Origin: Betaproteobacteria bacterium
GTDB taxonomy: Bacteria; Pseudomonadota; Gammaproteobacteria; Burkholderiales; Casimicrobiaceae
Direction: 5' to 3'
DNA length: 48,658 nt
Assembly (NCBI GenBank): GCA_027492485.1
Contig: JAPUER010000057.1
Location: 1-48,658, forward strand
In this document: positions 30,715 to 38,245 of the stretch, piece after piece
How the letters are laid out: every line of letters starts with the position of its first letter
Numbering within the stretch: the stretch's first letter is position 1
Made by a program: the position numbers and the translations under genes
Notes under the pieces: model-generated
What the model saw: the letters and a program-made list of their open reading frames with translations, nothing else
The model's database searches: none
Told to the model about the DNA's origin: nothing

Positions 30715-30767
30715 GTATTGATTGCGCGTCAGTTTTGCGTGCACATCAAAGCCAGAAAGGGTCAAAC

Positions 30768-32150
30768 GTGATTTCAATGAAAACGTCAATCAAGTCGCTG
30801 GCAACGGTGGCTATGCTGTCGGTGCTTGCGCTGATTGCCGGCTGTGGCGGCGGCGGCGCGAAGGATCCGTACGCGACGGTGACGATTCCATCGCTGATTG
30901 TCAGCCCTGGCGTTTTGAATGTGTATTCGGGCACGCCGGCTGTCGTGACCATCAACAGCGGCGTGGGCCCGTTTCAGGTCTTCAGTTCGGATTCGGTGGT
31001 GCTGCCGGTAACGCAGGTGGTCTCGGGCGCGGCCATCACGCTGACGGCCAATTCCGTGGACGCCGAAAAGGCAGTCAGCTTGACGGTGCGCGATGCATAC
31101 AACCAGTCGACATCGGTGAGTGTCACCGTCAAACCATCGCCTTTGCTGGGTGCGCTGACCATTACGCCGCGCACCTCTTCGCCGTGCGGCGCGGCTGCAA
31201 CAACGACGACCCCGGCGTCCATTTGTTCCGGCGAAACGGCAACTGCGAGCATTCTGCTGCGGGGCGCCAACACGCAGCCGCTGGCGAACCGGCAGGTTCG
31301 TTTTGACGTGCTGCAAGGGCCCTATAGTTTTGTGCTCGACCAGGCAGCAACGACTCTGGCGAAGACAATCACCGTGCTTACCGACCAAAACGGCCAGGCC
31401 ATCGCCACGATCAAGTCGGACAACGTGATCCCGTCCCAGGCGGCGCTGATTCGCGCGACCGATCTGACCAGTGGCAACCGGGTCGACGCCACGTTCACGA
31501 TCATTGAGCTGACCAATGGCGCGTCGGTCCTCAGCGTGGTGCCGGAAAAATACACCGTCAAAGGGGTCTACAGCAACGAATGTCCCGGCTCCACGTCGGA
31601 CTATGTGGTTTACGGGGGGACGCCTCCCTACACCGTGACAACCGGTTTGCCGTCGTTCATGACCCTCAGCGTGCCGGGAACCTCGGGACAAACGGTGACG
31701 GTGACTCGTTCGGGCGGAACCTTCAGCGCGAGCAACATCGGCTCGTCGCAGTGCTCCGCCTTCTCCGCGCCAATCACGATCACCGATGTTGCGGGGAGAA
31801 CCATCACCGCGTCTTACGACGTGGAACCAGGGACAACGAACAGGCCGGTGGTGACACCGGATGCGCTGACGATTTCGCCCTCCACCGTGACGCTGATCGC
31901 AAACGCCGGTACCTGTACGCCAGTCAGCGGTACGCGCACGGTTCGCTTTACCGTGGCCGGCGGGACGCAGCCCTACCGACCGGGCGCATCGCAGCCTGGC
32001 TTCACTGCAAACTTCGTAGGGGGAAATGACAACCAGACGCTGGAAATCAGTTGGTCAACGCTGGCGTCGTTCCCGGCCGGCACGTCGGTGACCGTCATTG
32101 CACTTGACAATGCGGGCAAAGTTGTGACCGCAACGCTGACCTGCCAGTAA
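30768..32150 (+). CDS. Putative lipoprotein with Ig-like repeats
   Basis: 460 residues from GTG 30768, favoured by AAAGG seven bases upstream; ATG 30777 is the alternative. The lipobox LIAGC puts the modified Cys at residue 26, followed by a Gly run. The rest is beta-rich and Thr/Val/Ser-rich with at least three Ig-like modules (for example LIVSPGVLNVYSGTPAVVTI and LTISPSTVTLIANAG). Cysteine pairs are present in several modules. It is probably anchored at the cell surface. I do not recognise a specific family. It is convergent with aroK and has a strong terminator just after it. Confidence 0.7.
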   Translation: MISMKTSIKSLATVAMLSVLALIAGCGGGGAKDPYATVTIPSLIVSPGVLNVYSGTPAVVTINSGVGPFQVFSSDSVVLPVTQVVSGAAITLTANSVDAEKAVSLTVRDAYNQSTSVSVTVKPSPLLGALTITPRTSSPCGAAATTTTPASICSGETATASILLRGANTQPLANRQVRFDVLQGPYSFVLDQAATTLAKTITVLTDQNGQAIATIKSDNVIPSQAALIRATDLTSGNRVDATFTIIELTNGASVLSVVPEKYTVKGVYSNECPGSTSDYVVYGGTPPYTVTTGLPSFMTLSVPGTSGQTVTVTRSGGTFSASNIGSSQCSAFSAPITITDVAGRTITASYDVEPGTTNRPVVTPDALTISPSTVTLIANAGTCTPVSGTRTVRFTVAGGTQPYRPGASQPGFTANFVGGNDNQTLEISWSTLASFPAGTSVTVIALDNAGKVVTATLTCQ

Positions 32151-32170
32151 CCGCGTTACGGTCCCCGTAA

Positions 32171-32205
32171 AACGGCGCCAGTCATATGGCGCCGTTTCTG
32201 TTTTT
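32171..32205 (+). terminator. Intrinsic terminator after the Ig-like lipoprotein gene
   Basis: AACGGCGCCA (32171-32180), GTCATA, TGGCGCCGTT (32187-32196), then TCTGTTTTT. A perfect 10-bp stem with a T-rich tail. It may also serve the convergent aroK transcript. Confidence 0.85.
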
Positions 32206-32275
32206 GCCGTCAGTCGGTTGCTCGTGCTGCGTCGCGAAATGCCGGGCCGACTTGTGCTGTGCCCGCATATGAACG

Positions 32276-32836
32276 CTATTTCATCGTCGTCAATGTAGAC
32301 ATTGATGGTGCGGTGTTTGTGTCGTCCGACGAGAGCGACGCGACAATTTCGGCGACGACTGCGCTCGGGCGATCACGATAAGACTCGACAACGTGGTGCG
32401 CGGCTTCCAGGTACAGGGGATGACGGTACTCGTAAAGCTGCCTTAACCGAGCGAGCGGGTCGGTCACCATGAGCAGTGGACGGTCGCGATTGCGCCGCAC
32501 GCGCTCGTAGGAGGTTTCCGGCGTCGAATGCAGGTAGAAGGTCGTGCCACGCGACCGCAACGTGCGCCTGCTGGCTTCATTGAGTACGGCGCCGCCACCG
32601 GTACCGAGCACCACGCCATCGCGTTGCGTTAATTCATCGATCATCGCCGCTTCCCGCGCACGAAATGCGGCCTCGCCCTCAATCTCGAAAATCGTCGCGA
32701 CGCTGACGCCGGTGCGACGCTCAAGCTCGTGATCGGAGTCGACAAAGGGCAGCCCGAGTCGTTTGCCGAGCATCTGGCCGATGGTTGTCTTGCCCGACCC
32801 CATCAGGCCAACCAGAAAGACGTTGTGGTTGTTCAC
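32276..32836 (-). CDS. aroK: Shikimate kinase
   Basis: 186 residues. Walker A GLMGSGKTTIG (10-20), DSD (33-35) for shikimate binding, GTGGGAV and the lid arginines in RNRDRPLL are all present. It phosphorylates shikimate in aromatic amino-acid synthesis. The start is GTG 32836 with AGGA five bases upstream. It follows pilQ as in many betaproteobacteria, but the usual next gene, aroB, is not here. The C-terminus (SDDTNTAPSMSTLTTMK) is a longer polar tail than usual. Confidence 0.96.
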   Translation of the reverse strand: MNNHNVFLVGLMGSGKTTIGQMLGKRLGLPFVDSDHELERRTGVSVATIFEIEGEAAFRAREAAMIDELTQRDGVVLGTGGGAVLNEASRRTLRSRGTTFYLHSTPETSYERVRRNRDRPLLMVTDPLARLRQLYEYRHPLYLEAAHHVVESYRDRPSAVVAEIVASLSSDDTNTAPSMSTLTTMK

Positions 32837-32861
32837 TGTTCCTGCAAATCAGCAAGGCACA

Positions 32862-32887
32862 AAAAAGCGCGGCTCGCCGCGCTTTTT
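32862..32887. terminator. Bidirectional terminator between pilQ and aroK
   Basis: AAAAAGCGCGG (32862-32872), CTCG, CCGCGCTTTTT (32877-32887). A perfect 11-bp stem with A and T runs, so it should terminate in both directions. It lies 17 bases after the pilQ stop and 25 bases before the aroK start. Confidence 0.85.
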
Positions 32888-32904
32888 GCCCAGCGCGTAT
32901 TAGA

Positions 32905-35130
32905 TCAGTTCACGGTGCCGGTCGAGTCGGTGATGATTCTCGGGGTCAGGAAAATCAGCAATTCCTGTTTGTCGGTGCCGCGGTTGGTCCGCTTGAACAG
33001 ATTGCCGACCGCCGGCAAATCGCCAAGGACGGGCACCTTGTCAGTCGAATCGGTAATGACCTCCTCGTAGATACCGCCCAGGACAGCGGTATCGCCGTTG
33101 TTGACGATGACCTTGGTCGACACCCGGCGCGTGTTGACGATCGGGCTTCCGTCCTGGAAGCCGGCAATTGAATCCTTGGTGACATTGACATCTAGGATGA
33201 CGCGACCGTCCGGTGTGATCTGCGGCGTAACGTCAAGTCCCAGCACAGCGCTTACGGTGACCACCGATGACTGTCCGCCGACGCCGCCGGACACCCGCAG
33301 CTTGAACTCCTGGCCTTGCGAAATCGACGACTTGGTGTTGTTGGTGGCAACGACGCGGGGGCTGGAAATCACTTTGCCGCGATTGGCTGCCTCGGCTGCC
33401 GATATCTCCAGATTGACCAGATTGCCGTTACCGAGGTTGAGGAAGGTCATCGCCAGTGTGCCGGCCGGGTTGCTCACCGGCAAATTGACGTTGTAGGGCA
33501 CCGAGTTGATGTACTCGCCGGTCAGCACGCCGGTTGTGGTGTCGGGTTTGACTCGCCAGTAGTAGCTGGATAGCGGGAACCCGGTGGCGATGCCGGTGGT
33601 AGGGACATTGGCCTGGGCGGCGTCGGCGATCGGTGTGCCCGATATGCCGATATTGCGACCGTTGCTGTAGATGCCGGCGCCAATGCCGAAGCGCGCTCCG
33701 AGTTGACGACTGAACTTGTCGTCGGCAATAACCACCCGCGCTTCGATCAGCACTTGTTTCACGGAGATATCGATGCGCTGGATAAGCGCGCGAACCTCTG
33801 CCAGCTTGGACGGCGTATCCTGAACGATGATCATGTTCGTGCGCGCGTCGATCGTGGCGCCGCCGCGCTTGGACAGTACCCCGCCCGAGTTACCGCTCGA
33901 ACCGCCGCCTGTGCCGCCACCGGCGGTCGGTGTCAGCATCCTGCGAACATCTTCCGCTTTCTGGTAATTGAGCTGGAAAATCTCCGTACGCAACGGTTCG
34001 ATGTCGGCAACCTGTGCCTTGGCTTCGAGTTCCTGCTTTTCCTTCAGCGCCAGCTCTTCCTTGGGCGCAATCCAGACCACATTGCCGTTCTTTCGCATAT
34101 CCAGCGATCGCGCCTGCATCACCAGATCGAGCGCCTGGTCCCAAGGCACGTCCTTCAAGCGCAAAGTCACATTGCCGGTCACCGTATCCGAAACGATGAT
34201 GTTGAGCCCCGTAAAGTCGCCGATCACCTGCAATACGGAGCGCACGGCGATGTCCTGGAAGTTCAGCGACAGCTTTTCACCCTTGTAACCCGGCCGCGAA
34301 CCCTGCGTCAGTTTGTTGGGGTCTTCGACGATCGGCTTGACTTCGATGATCAAGCGGTTGTCCGTCTGGTAGGCGGAGTGCTCCCACAAGCCTTTCGGTT
34401 CGATCACCATGCGCGTGTTGTTGCCCTGCGCGAAGGTATCGACCAACACCACCGGGGTACCAAAATCCGACACATCCAGCTTGCGCTCAAGATTGCGCGG
34501 CACCTGGGTGCGCAGGAAATCGACAATCAGTACCTTGCCTTGCGGCTTGATGTCGATGCCCGAATTGGCGTCCGAGAGATCGACGATGATCCGTCCCTCG
34601 CCGGTTTGGCCGCGACGAAAATCGACGTCCCGCAGCGCGAACGTCGCGCCTTCGGTCTTGCTGGACGCCGAGAAACGTCCGCTGTCGGGCGCCGAATCGG
34701 CAACGGCAGTACCCGGCGCATCGAACAACGTGACGGCAAACTTGTTGCCGTCGTTCTTGATTTCGTATGACTGCGGCTTGATCAGATTGAGCACCACACG
34801 AGTGCGGCCCTGCGCCTGCACGATGTTGTAGCTGCGCAGCGTCGAATCGGTGACCTCGTTGGAGGCTTTGCCCACGCTGGTGGTGTTTGCAAAATCGAGC
34901 ACCAAGCGCGGCGGCGTCGCAATCGTGAATACCGATGGTGCCGCCGCTAACGGCGATTTCAGGGCAAAGGTGAGCGTGGTCCGGCCAGCAGCCCCCTTGG
35001 CGACCGCGACATCTTCAATGACGTTCTGTGCCGATGCCGTTGTGCCAAGCGCGAAAGCTCCCCACAGTGCGACGACGAACGACGCCCGGCCCCCTTTGCG
35101 AAACGCACGCAATAGTTGAGTGACGTTCAT
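32905..35130 (-). CDS. pilQ: Type IV pilus secretin PilQ
   Basis: 741 residues. Signal peptide (to about residue 34, ending ASAQN), two AMIN domains (about 40-140 and 160-260) for peptidoglycan binding, an STN/N0-type domain (from about 300), an N1 domain, a Gly/Ser-rich linker and the secretin barrel (about 500-735) ending in PVLGDLPAVGNLFK and LLIFLTPRII. It forms the outer-membrane pore for the pilus. ATG 35130 overlaps the pilP stop (ATGA). A terminator follows the gene. Confidence 0.97.
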   Translation of the reverse strand: MNVTQLLRAFRKGGRASFVVALWGAFALGTTASAQNVIEDVAVAKGAAGRTTLTFALKSPLAAAPSVFTIATPPRLVLDFANTTSVGKASNEVTDSTLRSYNIVQAQGRTRVVLNLIKPQSYEIKNDGNKFAVTLFDAPGTAVADSAPDSGRFSASSKTEGATFALRDVDFRRGQTGEGRIIVDLSDANSGIDIKPQGKVLIVDFLRTQVPRNLERKLDVSDFGTPVVLVDTFAQGNNTRMVIEPKGLWEHSAYQTDNRLIIEVKPIVEDPNKLTQGSRPGYKGEKLSLNFQDIAVRSVLQVIGDFTGLNIIVSDTVTGNVTLRLKDVPWDQALDLVMQARSLDMRKNGNVVWIAPKEELALKEKQELEAKAQVADIEPLRTEIFQLNYQKAEDVRRMLTPTAGGGTGGGSSGNSGGVLSKRGGATIDARTNMIIVQDTPSKLAEVRALIQRIDISVKQVLIEARVVIADDKFSRQLGARFGIGAGIYSNGRNIGISGTPIADAAQANVPTTGIATGFPLSSYYWRVKPDTTTGVLTGEYINSVPYNVNLPVSNPAGTLAMTFLNLGNGNLVNLEISAAEAANRGKVISSPRVVATNNTKSSISQGQEFKLRVSGGVGGQSSVVTVSAVLGLDVTPQITPDGRVILDVNVTKDSIAGFQDGSPIVNTRRVSTKVIVNNGDTAVLGGIYEEVITDSTDKVPVLGDLPAVGNLFKRTNRGTDKQELLIFLTPRIITDSTGTVN

Positions 35131-35651
35131 TTCTTTTGCTCCCGCTCTTGCAGCATGATCTTCGTTTGACGTTCGGCCCAGTCGCCGGCGCCGTCCTGAA
35201 ACAATTCCTTCAAATTGATCTCCCCCTCGGAAATGGCGGTGATCACCCCGAAGTTCTGGCCGACATAGTTGCCTTGCCGGACCTGGAATACGCGATTGTC
35301 ATTGGTACTGACCAGACCAATCAGCGCCTGCCCTTTCTGCATGGTTCCCACCATCTTCAAGGTTTCCAGCGGGTAGGCCTCGAGGGCTTCCTTGCGACGG
35401 GTCATGTCGGGTCCACGGGCGCCCTTGCCGGTCTCGATCTTGCGGGGTTTGAACGGGTCTGCCTGATCGAAGGCGTTGTACGTGAAAGCCTCGTAAGGCC
35501 GCATGGCCGGTATCGGTTCGATCTTGCCGCGCGACGCCACCCCTTGCTCGTTCATCCAGGCGCGCAAATCCTCGTCGTCGCTGCCACCACAGCCGACCAG
35601 CAATAAGGCGACGGCGGTGCACAAGCCACCGGTTAGCAAGCGCGAGTTCAT
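35127..35651 (-). CDS. pilP: Type IV pilus assembly lipoprotein PilP
   Basis: 174 residues. Lipobox LLVGC with Cys21, followed by a Gly/Asp/Glu-rich spacer. FKPRKIETGKGA and the C-terminal beta domain (about 85-160, with LKMVGTMQKGQALIGLV and GNYVGQNFGVI) match PilP. It links the PilNO inner-membrane complex to PilQ. Overlaps pilQ and pilO by four bases. Confidence 0.95.
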   Translation of the reverse strand: MNSRLLTGGLCTAVALLLVGCGGSDDEDLRAWMNEQGVASRGKIEPIPAMRPYEAFTYNAFDQADPFKPRKIETGKGARGPDMTRRKEALEAYPLETLKMVGTMQKGQALIGLVSTNDNRVFQVRQGNYVGQNFGVITAISEGEINLKELFQDGAGDWAERQTKIMLQEREQKK

Positions 35652-36283
35652 TGCTTTGGCGCCTTCTGCGCGTCCTTGGCCCTGCGCTGGGCAGCGACTT
35701 CTTCGTCGTCAAGGTAGCGGAACGTCTTGGCCACTGCTTCCATGGTCAACACCATGTCTTTCGGATCCTTGTTGGTGATCGTGATGTCGTTGAGGGTTAC
35801 GATGCGCGAGAGCTGCGATACATCGCTGGTGAACGCGCCGATGTCGTGATAAGTGCCGGTGACCCGCACGTCGACCGGCAGTTCGGCATAGAAATCCTGC
35901 AGCCGCTCCTGACTTGGCTTGAACAGTTCGAATTGCAGCCCGCGGCCCAAGCCGGCTTGATTGATGTCGGACAGCAAGGCATCCATTTCGCTCTTGCTCG
36001 GAAGCTGGCGCAGCAAGGCGCCGAATTGCTGCTCGACCTCCTTGAGTTGCTGGATATGCAAATCGAGGTTGATGGCCTGAGCCTTTTTGGCGGTGTACTC
36101 CTGACGCAGGGTTTGTTCCTGATTTTGTTTGCCTTCCAGCTCATCGTACTGCGGCATCCAGCCGAAGTACGCGGCAAGGCCGAGCAACAAGAGGATCAGC
36201 AGCAAAATTGCAGCGATCTTCGCCGGCAATGGCCAGATCCCGATGTCGCGCGGGTTCAGGCGTCGGATTTCGTCCAAGGTCAT
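35648..36283 (-). CDS. pilO: Type IV pilus inner-membrane protein PilO
   Basis: 211 residues. A short cytoplasmic N-terminus with NPRDIGIWP, one membrane segment (about 24-44), a coiled-coil (about 50-95) and a ferredoxin-like periplasmic domain. It pairs with PilN and binds PilP. The ATG at 36283 lies 9 bases after pilN. Confidence 0.95.
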   Translation of the reverse strand: MTLDEIRRLNPRDIGIWPLPAKIAAILLLILLLLGLAAYFGWMPQYDELEGKQNQEQTLRQEYTAKKAQAINLDLHIQQLKEVEQQFGALLRQLPSKSEMDALLSDINQAGLGRGLQFELFKPSQERLQDFYAELPVDVRVTGTYHDIGAFTSDVSQLSRIVTLNDITITNKDPKDMVLTMEAVAKTFRYLDDEEVAAQRRAKDAQKAPKQ

Positions 36284-36292
36284 AGCTGCGCC

Positions 36293-36931
36293 CTATTTCG
36301 TGATTGCCTGCATGACTTTTTCGCGCGAAGTCGGTGCCGCTGCGGCAGCGGCCTTCGCAGCTGTCGGGCTGGCATTGGTTGGCGCCTCGATGCCCTTCAG
36401 GCTGATGTTGAGGCTGAATTCGTTGGTGCGCTGCTGATTTTTGTCGCTGACCGCCTTGATCTCGACCAGCTCGGCCGATTGCAGATAGGGCGACGATTCC
36501 AGGTTGCGCATCAGCGTCGATACGCGCGCATTCGATTGCGCAATGCCCACGAGATTGATTTTCTGGCCATTTTGCTTGACCGATTTCAGGTAGACGCCGT
36601 CGGGCAACTGGCGCACCAGTTGATCGAGCAGCTTCACCGAGGCGCTGCGGTTCACCTGCAAGGTTTCTACTACCTGCTTGCGGGCGAGCAACGCCGCCGT
36701 CTGATCCTTGAGCTTCTTGATTTCATCGATCTGTTCGGTGAGCTTCTTATTCTCGACCACCAGCAAATCGTTGCGACGCTGCTGCGAGGCGATGCGCTCA
36801 TCGAGATAGAGCTTGCCGACATACCAGAGCGCGGCGACGCCGATAACGGTGCCGAGCAGGATGAAATTGAACTCGCGCTTGCGCAGCGCCCGTTTGGCCG
36901 CGCGGTGCGGCAGCAGATTGATGCGGATCAT
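36293..36931 (-). CDS. pilN: Type IV pilus inner-membrane protein PilN
   Basis: 212 residues from ATG 36931, where the conserved cytoplasmic IRINLLPHR motif that docks into PilM begins; the open frame runs ten codons further into pilM. One membrane segment (about 22-42), a coiled-coil (about 45-95) and a periplasmic domain follow. The tail is Ala-rich. Start overlaps the pilM stop (ATGA). Confidence 0.95.
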   Translation of the reverse strand: MIRINLLPHRAAKRALRKREFNFILLGTVIGVAALWYVGKLYLDERIASQQRRNDLLVVENKKLTEQIDEIKKLKDQTAALLARKQVVETLQVNRSASVKLLDQLVRQLPDGVYLKSVKQNGQKINLVGIAQSNARVSTLMRNLESSPYLQSAELVEIKAVSDKNQQRTNEFSLNISLKGIEAPTNASPTAAKAAAAAAPTSREKVMQAITK

Positions 36932-38019
36932 GCGTCGAACCTCCGCATGGCGAGGCCGCAAGCGACCAGCAGCGCCGGCGCATCGGCCGCCAGCTGCCGC
37001 GACTTCACCCCCGGGCTCAGACCCATCTCGGAGAATGGGTTGGCGACCGAGGCGACCACATTGGTGCGCCGCGACACGGCGTCGGCCAGTCCGGGCAGCG
37101 ACGCGCAGCCACCGGCCAGCAGCATGTAGTCCAGCTGTCCTTGTGCGCTGGAGGTCAGAAAGAACTGTAGCGCCCGCGCCGCTTCGATGGCCAGGGTATC
37201 GACATAGGGGCGCAGGACGTCGTTGTCGTAGTTCGCCGGTAGATTGCCCGAGCGTTTGGCCGCTTCGGCTTCCTCGTTGGTCATGTTGTAGGCGCGCTGG
37301 ATCTCCTGTGTCAGTTGATTGCCGCCAAAGGGGCTTTCGCGCATGAAAATCTGTTCATCGTTGCGGAAGACGTAAAACCGGGTCGACGTCGCCCCTACGT
37401 CGAGCACTCCGATGTTCTGGTCGATGCCCTTGCCGGGCAGCGCTTCCGCCATCAATTCGTAAGCGCTCATCACCGCCATCGCCTCGACGTCCATCACCTG
37501 CGGTTTCAGGCCGGCAGATTCGAGCGCCGCGACCCGATCCTCGACTTTTTCCCGCCGCGCCGCCGCAATCATCACCTCGACCTGCGTTTCATCGTTGGCG
37601 ACCGGGCCGATAACCGCAAAGTCAAGATTGACCTCGTCAAGCGCGAAGGGGATGTATTGATTGGCCTCGCCTTCGACCGCCTGTTCGAGATCGTCTTCCC
37701 GCTCCGCCGCCGGCAGCGTGATCTTTTTGGTAATTACCATGCTGGTCGGCAACGCCGCCGCCGCGCCTTTGGTCCGGCTGCCGAGTTTGCGCAGCGCGCG
37801 TTCGATGGCGGCGCCGACCGCTTCCACATTGGCAATATTGCCGTCCGCCACCGAATCACGGGGCAGCGGCTCAATCGAGTAGCGGTTGAGTTCGGGTTTT
37901 TGTCGGGTTCCCGCCAACTCGACCAGCTTCACCGACGTGCTGCTGATGTCAACCCCGATGAGTGGCGTGCTTTTTGCCCCAAACGCGCCCCGGAGCTGAG
38001 CCAAAAAATCTTTTTGCAT
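36928..38019 (-). CDS. pilM: Type IV pilus actin-like protein PilM
   Basis: 363 residues, FtsA/actin-like ATPase. GVDISSTSVKLVEL is the phosphate 1 loop, GVLDVGATSTRFYV the phosphate 2 loop and LLAGGCASLPGL the adenosine motif. The protein sits on the cytoplasmic face and binds the PilN N-terminus. First gene of the pil operon, divergent from mrcA, with 226 bases between. No clear ribosome site precedes ATG 38019. Confidence 0.96.
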   Translation of the reverse strand: MQKDFLAQLRGAFGAKSTPLIGVDISSTSVKLVELAGTRQKPELNRYSIEPLPRDSVADGNIANVEAVGAAIERALRKLGSRTKGAAAALPTSMVITKKITLPAAEREDDLEQAVEGEANQYIPFALDEVNLDFAVIGPVANDETQVEVMIAAARREKVEDRVAALESAGLKPQVMDVEAMAVMSAYELMAEALPGKGIDQNIGVLDVGATSTRFYVFRNDEQIFMRESPFGGNQLTQEIQRAYNMTNEEAEAAKRSGNLPANYDNDVLRPYVDTLAIEAARALQFFLTSSAQGQLDYMLLAGGCASLPGLADAVSRRTNVVASVANPFSEMGLSPGVKSRQLAADAPALLVACGLAMRRFDA

Positions 38020-38245
38020 TGAGAGTTTAGGCCACTTTTGTCGCCTGAAACTTTAAGTTGAGTGAGGAGTGTTGCATAAGGCTCGCGCCGTGGCAAGACG
38101 TGCCCCGGATTTGCCGGCCTATAATCGGCGAAAAAAACAACATTGGCATAACCAGTAGTCTTGCGGCGGCGACCTCGCGGCTTGGCTGGCACGATCAGCC
38201 AGAATACGGACAAGTTCTAAGCCTCCGGGGGAATAAGGGACGTCA
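38020..38245. promoter_or_regulatory. Divergent pilM/mrcA promoter region
   Basis: A perfect -10 hexamer TATAAT lies at 38120-38125 on the plus strand, probably serving mrcA; no good -35 is visible at the right distance. AAGGGA (38235-38240) is the mrcA ribosome site. The pilM promoter should be in the same gap but I cannot place it. No gene is present. Confidence 0.35.
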
